This document shows, in pieces, positions 47,417-56,220 of a stretch of DNA of 64,000 nt. This DNA is from Acinetobacter sp. XS-4 (GTDB taxonomy: Bacteria; Pseudomonadota; Gammaproteobacteria; Pseudomonadales; Moraxellaceae). The position numbers were made by a program, and so were the translations under genes. The stretch covers positions 186,001-250,000 of the forward strand of contig NZ_CP094657.1 in NCBI RefSeq assembly GCF_023920705.1, given 5' to 3'. The notes beneath the pieces are model-generated. The model saw only the letters and a list, made by a program, of their open reading frames with translations. It made no database searches and was not told where the DNA came from. The stretch's first letter is position 1, and each line of letters opens with the position of its first letter.

Positions 47417-47965
47417 ATGCCAAATTTAGAAGCTTCATTTAGAGCATTACGCGTGCTCCACGCAGCAAAAGATTTATTTAATCAAAATGGGTTTTACATC
47501 GGGATAGATCGAATTATTGAGGAAGCCAAAATCCCCAAAGCCACTTTTTATAACTATTTTCATTCCAAAGAAAGGCTCATTCAGATGAGCTTAACTTTTC
47601 AAATAGATGCCTTAAAACATGAGGTATTTTCAATTATTCATTCGTACTGTGAACTCATGGCATTCGATAAACTCAAGAAAATTTACCTCTTACATGCGAA
47701 CTTAGAAGGCTTTTATCGGTTGCCATTTAAAGCCATTTTTGAAATTGAAAAGATCTATCCAGCAGCTTATAAACTCGTGATTGACTATCGAAACTGGTTC
47801 ATTAATGAAATTCATAAATTCCTTTTAACTGTAAAAGCGACTGCTATAGTTGAAGACGCGCACATGTTTTTATTTGTGATTGATGGAGCCATGGTTCAGC
47901 TTTTAGAGACCAATAACACCGATGAAAGGGATGCATTACTGGAGTACTTTTTAAGTCGGGTTTGA
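47417..47965 (+). CDS. TetR family transcriptional regulator
   Basis: A 182-residue regulator with N-terminal helix-turn-helix (GIDRIIEEAKIPKATFYNYF, then HSKERL) and a short helical ligand domain. No gene adjacent on the same strand is an obvious target. Ligand unknown. Confidence 0.85.
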   Translation: MPNLEASFRALRVLHAAKDLFNQNGFYIGIDRIIEEAKIPKATFYNYFHSKERLIQMSLTFQIDALKHEVFSIIHSYCELMAFDKLKKIYLLHANLEGFYRLPFKAIFEIEKIYPAAYKLVIDYRNWFINEIHKFLLTVKATAIVEDAHMFLFVIDGAMVQLLETNNTDERDALLEYFLSRV

Positions 47966-47971
47966 TGGGGG

Positions 47972-47999
47972 AAGGCCCGACGGGAGTTGGGCTTTTTTA
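47972..47999 (+). terminator. terminator after the TetR gene
   Basis: GCCCGAC at 47975-47981 pairs with GTTGGGC at 47986-47992 (one wobble), followed by six T. Confidence 0.8.
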
Positions 48000-48157
48000 G
48001 TACTAAAAGTAATCTTTTTAAGTTTTGAATAGGGAATAGATTAAAGATAAATATTTTTAGTCATACTAGTAAATTTTATTTAATTCATTAAGTTTAAATA
48101 GCCCTAATGTATTATTGATCAATTATAAAGGTTAGAAAAAACTATTTAAGGTTAAGC

Positions 48158-48721
48158 ATGAATAACTTCAAAATTATTTTCATTATTTTAGGATTAACAT
48201 TTTCAATGAATTTATTTGCTAATCCAACGTTCTCAGATGATCTATTAAAAAGAGCTACAAGTGGTGATACATCAGCCCAACTAGAATTAGCCGATGTTTA
48301 TGTACATGGGTGGGGTGTCGAGGAGAATGAAACTCAAGCGGAATTTTGGGCAACTAAATCAGCTGAAAGCGGTAATGTAAAAGCAATGTATTGGCTCGGT
48401 GAGGGTTATGCTACGTATGCTGGACTTGTTGGAGATATGGATCCAGCTGATGCAGATGAACACTACAAAAAAGCTTTTAAGTGGTTTTCTAAAGGAACTC
48501 AACTAAATGATGCAGATTGTATAGCGGGATTAGCTAGCTTATATAGTAGTGGTGATGGTGTTGAAAAGGACTCTCAAAAAGCATTAGAGTTACGTAAAAA
48601 GGCTGCTGCTCTAGGTAGTAAAGAAGCTATGAGAGATATTGCCTTTATGTATGAATATGGATTGGGTGTAGAGAAAAATTTAGAGATTGCAAAATTTTGG
48701 AGTGAGAAAGGAAAGATTTAA
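48158..48721 (+). CDS. exported SEL1-like repeat protein
   Basis: A 187-residue protein with a signal peptide ending NLFAN, followed by about four SEL1/TPR-like helical repeats: SAQLELADVYVHGWGVEENE, KAMYWLGEGY, DCIAGLASLYSSGDGVEKDS, EAMRDIAFMYEYGLGVEKNL. Such proteins usually mediate protein contacts in the periplasm. Function unknown. It opens a run of small envelope protein genes. Confidence 0.85.
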   Translation: MNNFKIIFIILGLTFSMNLFANPTFSDDLLKRATSGDTSAQLELADVYVHGWGVEENETQAEFWATKSAESGNVKAMYWLGEGYATYAGLVGDMDPADADEHYKKAFKWFSKGTQLNDADCIAGLASLYSSGDGVEKDSQKALELRKKAAALGSKEAMRDIAFMYEYGLGVEKNLEIAKFWSEKGKI

Positions 48722-48764
48722 TAGATTTATATTTTATATCGAGTTCTATTTTCCTTGAGAAAGG

Positions 48765-48796
48765 AAAGACCTAAATTTCTAGTTTTAGGTCTTTAA
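48765..48796 (+). terminator. hairpin after the SEL1 gene
   Basis: AAAGACCTAAA and TTTAGGTCTTT around TTTCTAGT. The T run is short, so some transcription may continue into the lipoprotein gene. Similar arms recur in the terminators at 53053, 54064 and 56221. Confidence 0.6.
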
Positions 48797-48811
48797 AAAG
48801 GCAAGTTTCTA

Positions 48812-49168
48812 ATGAAGCATAAATTAATATTTATTTTCTCCATTATTTTTATACTTACAGGTTGTGGAAAAAAATATACGATTACTCCCGAGGATTTGCC
48901 TGCTGCTCATATTAATCAAGAATACCAACAAATTATTAAGATTTCTGGTGGAAAAGTTATTGATAAATATGCTGAATTAGAAACAAACATTCCAGAGGAT
49001 TTAGGGGTAACCGTTAAACCTATTGATGATTTAGATGGCTATAATGTCATACAAATCAAAGGCACTCCAAAGTACAAAGGAAAATATATCATTCACATAA
49101 GAGCTGATTTCTATGCAGGTGGTGGTGCTGAAATTGACAAGACATATAACTTTATCGTCCAAGATTAA
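48812..49168 (+). CDS. small lipoprotein, Ig-like fold possible
   Basis: A 118-residue protein with lipobox ILTGC (cysteine at about 18). The mature part contains PAAHINQEYQQIIKISGGK and later IQIKGTPKYKGKYIIHI, the pattern of putative Ig domains with a G-T-P-x-x-x-G turn. Function unknown. Confidence 0.75.
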   Translation: MKHKLIFIFSIIFILTGCGKKYTITPEDLPAAHINQEYQQIIKISGGKVIDKYAELETNIPEDLGVTVKPIDDLDGYNVIQIKGTPKYKGKYIIHIRADFYAGGGAEIDKTYNFIVQD

Positions 49169-49286
49169 AATTAATCTATGGTTTAGCTAAAGTAGTTAAA
49201 CTCTTTTAATTTCATATCAAAAACCTTAGAAAAAGAATTAAAAAATTATCACAGAGTTGAGAAAGAGCAAAGTAGTGAAGATAGTA

Positions 49287-50168
49287 ATGACGGCAAAATT
49301 TAGACAATATTTCCTAATCTTTATTTTCGGATTATTACTTTCCGCTTGTCAGCCAGCCGCAAAACATAATGAAAGTTTAGATTCTCATCAGCAGACCTAC
49401 ACTTTGCATATGGGTGAACAAGGTATTCAAGATTTTTCAAAGCATAGTGATGGGAATGTCGATAATCACCCAGCTGGTGTTAGCTTTAGAGAACTTCAAT
49501 TTTCTCCTCCTAACTTAGGAAAATTAACCATAGAGAATGGCCCTAACAGTTTGTTAATTGAACATGTTTTTTCTGTTTTAGGTACTCAATATGACAAAAA
49601 TGAAGGGATTCAAGTTTTAGATATCGATGCGGGTCTCACAAAAGAAGAATTCGCTACTCCAGGGCAAGCTTATCAAAGCTATGTAGCCTTAATGAAACGT
49701 ATTAATCAGGCTGGCTGGAAAAACTATTTCTTTACAGATGCTCCTCGTATCGCTAAAGAGGATAATATTAAACATCTATCGAAAAGTCGCGATGTCATTG
49801 ATCCAAGCTATATTTTTACTTTTGAAGAGTGGAAAAATATAATAAATAATATTCCTACAAAATCATTGGGTTATAGGTTGTATGCTAATGGAGTTATGTT
49901 AGATATCAGTTTAAAAAGAACAGCTAAGAATGAGCGTAATGAAGAGCAATATATGCTTAGATTTAGCTTTCAGAGTGTTCGTTACAATGAAAGAGACTCA
50001 ATTCCTGATTCTGATAAAATGACGCCTAGTGAATTCGAGCAAGCGTTTAAAAAGAGATTAATTGAAAATAAGAAATATCGGGAAAAGGAAGAGAGAAAAG
50101 CTAAGGCTGAGGGTTATCATATCGATGAAGAATATACAGATCCTGATGTTTGGCCATATGTTAAGTAA
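49287..50168 (+). CDS. lipoprotein of unknown function
   Basis: About 293 residues with lipobox LLLSAC near residue 21 and no further membrane segment. The C-terminus is highly charged (KKRLIENKKYREKEERKAKA). The ATG at 49287 gives a normal lipoprotein signal; a TTG and a GTG upstream in frame would lengthen it by ten or four residues. No family was recognised. Confidence 0.75.
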   Translation: MTAKFRQYFLIFIFGLLLSACQPAAKHNESLDSHQQTYTLHMGEQGIQDFSKHSDGNVDNHPAGVSFRELQFSPPNLGKLTIENGPNSLLIEHVFSVLGTQYDKNEGIQVLDIDAGLTKEEFATPGQAYQSYVALMKRINQAGWKNYFFTDAPRIAKEDNIKHLSKSRDVIDPSYIFTFEEWKNIINNIPTKSLGYRLYANGVMLDISLKRTAKNERNEEQYMLRFSFQSVRYNERDSIPDSDKMTPSEFEQAFKKRLIENKKYREKEERKAKAEGYHIDEEYTDPDVWPYVK

Positions 50169-50184
50169 ATATGTTTAAAATAAT

Positions 50185-50219
50185 GAAAAGGCTTAAGTTA
50201 TTTAAATTTAAGCCTTTTC
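50185..50219. terminator. bidirectional terminator
   Basis: GAAAAGGCTTAA and TTAAGCCTTTTC between the convergent lipoprotein gene and the 72-residue protein gene. Confidence 0.8.
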
Positions 50220-50234
50220 AACTAGCTCTAATTT

Positions 50235-50453
50235 TTAACTTTCACTCAAAACCAATTGTTTAATCTTCACAGCTTTCTCAAAGTGATCTAGCTTATGCAA
50301 CATAATCCACCAATGTGCTGCTTCCATCAGTAACTCAGGGTTATCATTCTTATTTTTAAAAAAAGCATAAAAAGACAGACCGACATTGTCTCCTTTTTTT
50401 TCAATTTTATCGTCGCATCCCTTAATAAAAATTTCTCTTAATTCATTTCTCAT
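50235..50453 (-). CDS. small cytosolic protein of unknown function
   Basis: About 72 residues, mostly charged and helical, with MEAAHWWIMLHKLDHFEKAV near the C-terminus. The ATG at 50453 is used (GAAGTG upstream). It recalls small DUF6500-type proteins from memory, which I could not check. It lies 27 bp after the HxlR gene on the same strand, so the two are probably cotranscribed. Confidence 0.65.
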   Translation of the reverse strand: MRNELREIFIKGCDDKIEKKGDNVGLSFYAFFKNKNDNPELLMEAAHWWIMLHKLDHFEKAVKIKQLVLSES

Positions 50454-50480
50454 ATTTAGTATCACTTCAAGTCTATAAAA

Positions 50481-50816
50481 CTAAGATGGCTTATTCTGCT
50501 CGCCCCATTCGCACATCATATCTAACAAGGGAATTAAAGACTGTCCTCTTTCAGAAAGGCGATACTCAACCTTTGGTGGAATTTGAGGATATTCCTTGCG
50601 AATAATAAGCTGGTCTCTTTCTAACTCTTTAAGTGTATTGCTGAGTGTTCTAAACGAAATATTGCCAATGCAGCGTTGCATCTCATTAAAACGCATGACA
50701 TTTTTTTCATACAGCCAATACATAATAATCATTTTATATTTGCCATTAATTAAAGAAAGAGTGTAGCCAAATCCCGTTTCTTCTAATGGCGTATGTGATG
50801 GAACGCATTCAGTCAT
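50481..50816 (-). CDS. HxlR family winged-helix regulator
   Basis: A 111-residue regulator with the HxlR pattern: ETGFGYTLSLINGKYKMIIM, NISFRTLSNTLKELERDQLI, PPKVEYRLSERGQSLIPLLD. A conserved cysteine near the N-terminus (TECVPSH) could sense redox state or electrophiles. It is divergent from the NAD(P)H oxidoreductase gene, a classic HxlR target. Confidence 0.9.
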   Translation of the reverse strand: MTECVPSHTPLEETGFGYTLSLINGKYKMIIMYWLYEKNVMRFNEMQRCIGNISFRTLSNTLKELERDQLIIRKEYPQIPPKVEYRLSERGQSLIPLLDMMCEWGEQNKPS

Positions 50817-50825
50817 TTTTAAAAT

Positions 50826-50849
50826 CTATACTATCTTTTGGTATAGTAT
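50826..50849. promoter_or_regulatory. inverted repeat operator for the HxlR regulator
   Basis: TATACTAT (50826-50833), 8 bp, ATAGTATA (50842-50849): a perfect inverted repeat between the divergent HxlR and oxidoreductase genes, 10 bp from the HxlR start. Confidence 0.65.
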
Positions 50850-50932
50850 ATAACATAAATTACCGTACTTATATTTAGGAAAGCACACTTCTATAATCGA
50901 TTTATCAACTTTTCGATAAGAGTGTTTCCATA

Positions 50933-51490
50933 ATGAAAAAGACATTAGTCATCGTTACGCATCCTCACATAGACCAGTCTGTTGTAAATAAAAGATGGGT
51001 AGAGGAACTAGAAAAACACCCAGACCAATTTACAGTTCACCAAATTTATCAGGCCTACCCAGACGGGGGGATTGATGTTGCCAAAGAGCAAGCACTTGTA
51101 GAAGAACACGAAAATTTAGTATTTCAATTTCCAGTGTATTGGTTTAACTGTCCACCGCTTTTGAAACAATGGATTGATGAAGTTGTGACTTATGGTTGGG
51201 CGTATGGCTCAACAGGTGACAAGCTTAAAAATAAAAAGTTTATGCTGGCTTTGTCTGCTGGTGTGAAAGAAAAAGTTTACTCAAAGTATGGTGAATACAA
51301 GCTTTCTTTAGAGCAGATTTTTACTCCATTTGAACTTACTGCTTTATATGTTGGGGCTGACTATCAACCACTTCATGCATTTTATGGTTTAGATACAAAC
51401 CCTTCTGAAGATGACGATGTTCCGACTCACCAAGACATCGAAAATAATGCGATTGAGTATGTTCAGAAGTTATTAGCGTTGTCTGAGTAA
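50933..51490 (+). CDS. flavodoxin-like NAD(P)H-dependent oxidoreductase
   Basis: Quinone reductase family (KefF/MdaB/general stress protein 14-like), 185 residues. The N-terminal flavin phosphate loop contains VTHPHIDQSVVNKRW; the second loop is FQFPVYWFNCPPLLKQWIDE, followed by GWAYG. It probably reduces quinones with FMN or FAD. Controlled by the divergent HxlR protein. Confidence 0.9.
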   Translation: MKKTLVIVTHPHIDQSVVNKRWVEELEKHPDQFTVHQIYQAYPDGGIDVAKEQALVEEHENLVFQFPVYWFNCPPLLKQWIDEVVTYGWAYGSTGDKLKNKKFMLALSAGVKEKVYSKYGEYKLSLEQIFTPFELTALYVGADYQPLHAFYGLDTNPSEDDDVPTHQDIENNAIEYVQKLLALSE

Positions 51491-51502
51491 GTTTAAAAAG
51501 GG

Positions 51503-51532
51503 GGAGGCCTAAGCGAGTGAGTTTGGGCTTCT
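51503..51532 (+). terminator. weak terminator after the oxidoreductase gene
   Basis: AGGCCTAA pairs loosely with TTTGGGCTT, followed by a short T-rich stretch. Confidence 0.4.
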
Positions 51533-51634
51533 TATATAGAAGATTTTTTAAAAATTACATTAAGGTTTTAAGTTAAATATACAATTTATTTATGATATAA
51601 ATATCCGCTAAATATAGATTAATTTTAAAAATTT

Positions 51635-52402
51635 ATGACTATTCTTGATATTAAAGAAAAAGAAAATTCACTTATAACTGATGATGCTCATGAATTAATA
51701 TGCTACGCAACAATCAGTGAAATAAACTTATGGAAGGATGTTGTTAACTTATATTCAGAAATTAAGCAGAACAACTCTCCAAAAAAAGTATTATTACTTT
51801 TAGAAGATATAGGACAGTGCGAATACACGTCTATGCATGCTTCAATGGGAGATGGGCTTTATTTTGATACTGAAGATGACAGTGAAGCAAGTTGGGATAA
51901 TACTCGACCCTTAGAACTTCAATACCACATTGAACAATTATTAAAGCCAGAAAATTATATAGACTTTAATAACTTGCCTAAAAAACTTAATTATTGTGAT
52001 GAAGATCAGTCGACTCTGTTACAGATCAATGCTGAACCCGAAAAAATTTTAGATGCCGTTATTCAAGTAAAGTTAATAAACAGTAAAACTGAAACTCAAA
52101 AATTTGCAGCCTGCCTCAATGGATACTTTACTTGTGATTTGAATCCTTTTGAATCTTTTAGCTTAATTCAGCATTTAGATCAGAACTATGGTTTAGAGTA
52201 TGTTGGCTTAGGCGCAAGCTTATTATTCTTCATTAAAATACCAGAATTTGATGCAAATAAAACAACTCAATTGATTAATGAGTTGAGCAACTTTTATCAA
52301 TTCAATCAAACAACGCATAACCAGCTAGAACAGCATTTATCTAATCATGAATATCTTATTTTGCCTTATGTAGAGTCATTAGAAGTATTCGTTTGGGATT
52401 AA
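51635..52402 (+). CDS. acidic cytosolic protein of unknown function
   Basis: A 255-residue soluble protein, strongly acidic, without signal or membrane segment. It has a cluster of aspartate/glutamate (GLYFDTEDDSEASWDNTRP) in the first third and alternating strands and helices after that. No motif was recognised. It is followed 53 bp later by a lipoprotein gene. It could be an immunity-type protein, but there is no toxin beside it, so this is only a thought. Confidence 0.65.
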   Translation: MTILDIKEKENSLITDDAHELICYATISEINLWKDVVNLYSEIKQNNSPKKVLLLLEDIGQCEYTSMHASMGDGLYFDTEDDSEASWDNTRPLELQYHIEQLLKPENYIDFNNLPKKLNYCDEDQSTLLQINAEPEKILDAVIQVKLINSKTETQKFAACLNGYFTCDLNPFESFSLIQHLDQNYGLEYVGLGASLLFFIKIPEFDANKTTQLINELSNFYQFNQTTHNQLEQHLSNHEYLILPYVESLEVFVWD

Positions 52403-52455
52403 GGCTGATTAGGGAAGTCTAAATTTTATTTTTAAAACTACATGAGATTCAAAGT

Positions 52456-53028
52456 ATGAAAAAACTACTCAGTTTAAGTGCATTAATATTAGTAACTACA
52501 TTAACAGGTTGTGCAGTTAATTTACCTTTTAACAACCGTCTAAATTATACGTCTGTTTCAGAATTATCAGCTCTTCCAAAGATGCAAGATACTGTATATA
52601 TCAAATGGAATCCAGATACCTTTCCTCAACGTATTGATATTCAAGGTTCAGATGGTTTTGTAGGAGGAGGGTCTAGAACACGTATTCCTACAGGAGTAGC
52701 TCTATCAAGTCGTATTGAGGAAGCGATCGCTCAGATAGCAAAATTATCACCAAATGGAAGTCCATTAACGATTACTGTTGAAAAAGCTAGATCTGGCTTT
52801 GAATACTCAGCTGGTATGTTCAATATTACCCCAGCAATTGATGTAGCAAATGTAACCTTAGTCGCTACATTTGAATATAAAGGCCAAAAATGGACGAATA
52901 CATTTAACTCTAAGTTAAACGATCCAAAAATTGGTGGTTCATCTCAAACAGGTTTGTTAGATAAAGCATGGGATGATATTGCTATACAAGTTGCTAAGGA
53001 TGTTTCAAAGCATCTAGGTAATAACTAA
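52456..53028 (+). CDS. lipoprotein of unknown function
   Basis: A 190-residue lipoprotein with lipobox LTGC (cysteine at 19). A glycine-rich stretch GFVGGGSRTRIPTG is followed by predicted beta strands, and a later part resembles YajG-type proteins (WTNTFNSKLND). Function unknown. A strong terminator follows. Confidence 0.75.
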   Translation: MKKLLSLSALILVTTLTGCAVNLPFNNRLNYTSVSELSALPKMQDTVYIKWNPDTFPQRIDIQGSDGFVGGGSRTRIPTGVALSSRIEEAIAQIAKLSPNGSPLTITVEKARSGFEYSAGMFNITPAIDVANVTLVATFEYKGQKWTNTFNSKLNDPKIGGSSQTGLLDKAWDDIAIQVAKDVSKHLGNN

Positions 53029-53052
53029 CGTTTTAATTTTTATTTAAAATAA

Positions 53053-53086
53053 AAAGGCCTAAATCAAAAATGATTTAGGCCTTTCT
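53053..53086 (+). terminator. terminator after the lipoprotein gene
   Basis: AAAGGCCTAAATCA and TGATTTAGGCCTTT around AAAA, a 14 bp stem. Confidence 0.85.
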
Positions 53087-53149
53087 GTAAATTAATTTTG
53101 ATCAGACTATTTCTTAACACGGCATTTTAAAAATTAGAAAGGAAGCCAA

Positions 53150-53608
53150 ATGCTAAAGTCTAGAATCTTTATAACTATCGGACTACTTCTTGCAGGATTA
53201 TGTGTATTGGCAGCCTTTAAATCATACGAGAAAAAGGCTAACTTTGAAAAAGAACAAGCGAGTCGAGTTGCTATTTCCTTTTTTAATTCACTTTCTAATG
53301 GAGACTCAGCTACAGCATATAAATATGTTTGGTCAGGCGAGAAATCAAACATTCGAAGTGATGAAATAGCTCAGGTCTATAAAGACTCAAAAGTTCTAGA
53401 AGTGCTAAAAGTTCATCACGACTCAGCAAAAAATAGACCTGATTACTATCAACAATTTTATAAAATGATTTCACTCGCCATAAAGCTAAAAACAGTGCAT
53501 GCGGATCTTGCTGGTAACCCTGCGGGAACCTATATTGTGTTTGTAACTGTTGTACAAAAAGATCCAAAATCTTATTGGCTCGTTACTGAGTTAGGCAGTG
53601 GACCTTAA
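53150..53608 (+). CDS. small membrane-anchored protein of unknown function
   Basis: A 152-residue protein with one N-terminal membrane helix (about 5-24) and a soluble part facing the periplasm. The soluble part has the alpha-beta pattern of NTF2/DUF4878-like domains (ASRVAISFFNSLSNGDSATA, and YIVFVTVVQKDPKSYWLV). The GGAAG site lies five bases before the ATG. Function unknown. Confidence 0.7.
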   Translation: MLKSRIFITIGLLLAGLCVLAAFKSYEKKANFEKEQASRVAISFFNSLSNGDSATAYKYVWSGEKSNIRSDEIAQVYKDSKVLEVLKVHHDSAKNRPDYYQQFYKMISLAIKLKTVHADLAGNPAGTYIVFVTVVQKDPKSYWLVTELGSGP

Positions 53609-53687
53609 TAGTAAATGCTTTAAATCGTTTGCAAAAATAAAATTTATCTATAAGTTGAAAATACAATAATACGTCTTTGGAAAAATT

Positions 53688-54029
53688 ATGAATATCGCGC
53701 CTTTTCCATTTCAAATTACAAACTGGGAAGAAATTGAAGTCACTGAATATAGCGGTGAAACTGGAAAAGCTTATTGGAAAACTCAATTTTTTGGTGAAGA
53801 AACAAATAAAATAAGAGTAAGGCTTGTGGAGTATTCAGCAAACTACTTGGCAGACCATTGGTGTGAAAAAGGGCACATATTATTTTGCCTAGAAGGCGAG
53901 CTAGAAAGTAGATTGAAAGACGGAAGAACATTCACTTTAACTTCAGGCATGAGTTATCAAGTTGGAGATAATTCAGAGCCACATCAGTCTTTTAGCCTGA
54001 ATGGTGCAAAGTTACTTATAGTTGATTAG
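53688..54029 (+). CDS. DHCW motif cupin fold protein
   Basis: A 113-residue single-domain cupin. The named signature is present as ADHWCEKGHILFCLEGELES, with DHW-C in the first strand pair. The family is widespread and uncharacterised; a small molecule or metal is probably bound inside the barrel. It is followed by a strong terminator. Confidence 0.88.
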   Translation: MNIAPFPFQITNWEEIEVTEYSGETGKAYWKTQFFGEETNKIRVRLVEYSANYLADHWCEKGHILFCLEGELESRLKDGRTFTLTSGMSYQVGDNSEPHQSFSLNGAKLLIVD

Positions 54030-54063
54030 GTTGGCTATCAGATTTTTAATAAATACTATTAAT

Positions 54064-54097
54064 AAAGACCTGAATCAAATCGATTCGGGTCTTTTTA
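54064..54097 (+). terminator. terminator after the cupin gene
   Basis: AAAGACCTGAATC and GATTCGGGTCTTT around AAATC, followed by T residues. Confidence 0.85.
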
Positions 54098-54340
54098 TTA
54101 GCACAGTTTGTATCATGAGTAAGATAAATAGAATTTTAAATGCATCATGTTAGAGCGAATGCACCATTTATATTTTATAAATAGGAATAAAAATAATTTT
54201 TTTGTTTGAGTTGTAAATATTTGATTTTAATTTTTTTATAAAAGATTTAATCCGGTTTAAATATAAAATTTACTAATTGGTATATTTATTGCTATTTAGT
54301 TTTTGCTTAATAAATAAGCGATAACTAAAGGAAAATACTA

Positions 54341-54559
54341 ATGCAAAAAAAAGATATTTTAAAAGCGATTGCTTTAGGTGCTGCTATGGCTGCATCAGCT
54401 CAAGGTGCAAATGCTGCGACATCTGTAAATGTAACTAACGCAGATGTTAGCAATAAAAAAAGTGAAGCATCCACATTAATCGAGTCAATGAGTGAATCGG
54501 GAATACCTATTCTAGCTTCTAGACCAGAGTGCAATATCATCAAAATGGACAAAGCATAA
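54341..54559 (+). CDS. 72-residue peptide, candidate precursor for modification
   Basis: A small protein with an N-terminal lysine-rich start and an alanine-rich hydrophobic stretch (LKAIALGAAMAASAQGANAA, about 7-26). This could be a signal peptide or a recognition leader. A polar middle follows, and then a C-terminal segment SESGIPILASRPECNIIKMD with a single cysteine at 64. AAAGGAAAA gives a strong ribosome site. The Fe(II)/2-oxoglutarate oxygenase gene follows after a 69 bp gap holding a hairpin. The layout of high-expression small peptide, hairpin, then modifying enzyme is typical of modified peptide loci, but no such family was recognised, so this is inference. Confidence 0.65.
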   Translation: MQKKDILKAIALGAAMAASAQGANAATSVNVTNADVSNKKSEASTLIESMSESGIPILASRPECNIIKMDKA

Positions 54560-54576
54560 CCTGACTTTTAAGTAAT

Positions 54577-54613
54577 TGTTTCTGCCTAAACATTTATTGT
54601 TTAAGCAGAAACA
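54577..54613 (+). promoter_or_regulatory. intercistronic hairpin between the peptide and oxygenase genes
   Basis: TGTTTCTGC-C-TAAACA (54577-54592), loop TTTAT, TGTTTA-A-GCAGAAACA (54598-54613): 15 paired bases with one mismatch. No T run follows. It probably stabilises the peptide mRNA or lowers expression of the downstream enzyme. Confidence 0.65.
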
Positions 54614-54628
54614 TTGAGGAATATATAA

Positions 54629-55597
54629 ATGATACAAATACAAAAAATAGATTTAACTTTATATAGACAATTTTCATTTTCTCTAATTTCACTTATTGAA
54701 AAAAATCTTGACCTTAACTTAATTGGTGAATATTTAAATGAAATCAAAGAAATAGGGGCGCATATATTTCATGAAAATATTAATTTGGCAAAACAAGATC
54801 TACAAGATACTAAAAAAGCAATTTCAGCAATTGATATACCAACGGATCCAAACTTTTCGGTAAATGAAAATTTTGTTTTTGGAATTGCTACTTTCGTGGC
54901 AATTTTTAGCAATATAACAAATCCTATTTGTTATGAAAAAAATATGCCTTTCAGGGTTCATAAAGCTACTCACAGTAATGTGAAAGATATGGATGCCATG
55001 GGTATTAAATTATTAAATTTAGAAGATAAATTAGGCTTTCATAATGATGGTGTAGTTCAACCTGACAAAGTTGAAATACCTAAACATATTGCATTGTTTA
55101 ATTCTTTTATTGGTTATAAAGATGCCGGTTATTTTCATTGGGTTCCATCTAGACTATGGGAAAATCAATTAAATGATAAAGATTTAAATTACTTAAAAAG
55201 TAATCTAGCTGTTGTGAAACTAACACCGACAGTATATGAAGACTCTAATGGGGGATATAAAAAAGAAGGGCCATCTCATGTTAGGGCGCCATTAGTTTGG
55301 GAGAGTGAAACTCAGGAAAATCGCTTCTTTTTAAATGGTGATGTATCTGATGAAAATAATGAGAGGCAGCTTGTTGAGCTATTTTCATCATTGAGAGAGT
55401 CTATAAATAATAGTCCTGAATGTATAAGTATTGCTCAACAAGAAAGACGAGCCATATTTCTTAATAATACAGCAGGCTTTCATGCACGTGATATTTTTGC
55501 AGATCCTATTTCGGATATCGACCTCAGCCGAATATTTATTCGTTCTGTTGACTCTAATTGTGAGCTTTGCCCACAAAGTTCTCCAATCGAATTCTAA
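54629..55597 (+). CDS. Fe(II)/2-oxoglutarate-dependent oxygenase, clavaminate synthase-like
   Basis: A 322-residue protein with the TauD/clavaminate synthase metal site. H138 and D140 are in LGFHNDG, and the distal histidine H285 is in NNTAGFHARDIF, with R301 sixteen residues later in the place of the 2-oxoglutarate-binding arginine. Members hydroxylate or desaturate amino acids, free or carrier- or peptide-bound (arginine, asparagine). It follows the 72-residue peptide and precedes a GNAT gene by 28 bp. The unusual C-terminus has CELC. A peptide side chain is a plausible substrate. Confidence 0.78.
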   Translation: MIQIQKIDLTLYRQFSFSLISLIEKNLDLNLIGEYLNEIKEIGAHIFHENINLAKQDLQDTKKAISAIDIPTDPNFSVNENFVFGIATFVAIFSNITNPICYEKNMPFRVHKATHSNVKDMDAMGIKLLNLEDKLGFHNDGVVQPDKVEIPKHIALFNSFIGYKDAGYFHWVPSRLWENQLNDKDLNYLKSNLAVVKLTPTVYEDSNGGYKKEGPSHVRAPLVWESETQENRFFLNGDVSDENNERQLVELFSSLRESINNSPECISIAQQERRAIFLNNTAGFHARDIFADPISDIDLSRIFIRSVDSNCELCPQSSPIEF

Positions 55598-55625
55598 TTA
55601 ATAGAATATTTCTAAGCGAATAAAT

Positions 55626-56183
55626 ATGAGCCTATCCAAAGTATCTCCATCTCTCATCGAAACGAGTCGTTTGTATTTACGCAAATTTATTAAGGGCGAT
55701 GAGATTTCTCTATTTTATGAATATTGCGGCGATGTAGAGTCAGCAAAATATCTCCAGAGAAAAGCACATAGTGATATCGATCAAACTAGAAAAATGCTAG
55801 AAGTATGGGGTGGAGAGAAATGGCACAATCAAGATCATAATTTTGCTTGGATCATTAGCGAACGCCAAGAAAATTTGGCGATCGGTTTAATCATATTTAG
55901 CTTTAATGAACATCGTGGAGAAGTACATTTTGGCATCGGGAGAAAATTTCAAAAACAAGGGCTGATGCTAGAAGCATTAAACTCTTTAATCGGCTATTTG
56001 AAGGAAAATAGTACTTTAAATATGCTGGAGACTTTTTGCGACGTAGAAAATGTTAGAGCTCAAAATGTACTTATTAAGTGTGGGTTTATAAAGAGTAAAA
56101 TTCTAAAAGATTGGGCAAAATTTCCTTTACTTGATGATCACCCAAGGGATTGTATTCAGTATGTTTTTAATATAAATAATTGA
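55626..56183 (+). CDS. GNAT family N-acetyltransferase (RimJ/RimL-like)
   Basis: A 185-residue acetyltransferase with the RimJ/RimL-type start (LIETSRLYLRKF) and a coenzyme A loop region GIGRKFQKQGLMLEALNSLI. The C-terminal NVRAQNVLIKCGFIKS is typical of the family. It could acetylate a protein or peptide terminus. It lies 28 bp after the oxygenase gene, so it may belong to the same pathway. Confidence 0.85.
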   Translation: MSLSKVSPSLIETSRLYLRKFIKGDEISLFYEYCGDVESAKYLQRKAHSDIDQTRKMLEVWGGEKWHNQDHNFAWIISERQENLAIGLIIFSFNEHRGEVHFGIGRKFQKQGLMLEALNSLIGYLKENSTLNMLETFCDVENVRAQNVLIKCGFIKSKILKDWAKFPLLDDHPRDCIQYVFNINN

Positions 56184-56220
56184 TATTATTTAATTTTATT
56201 AAAATGAGTCTAGGTGTAAT

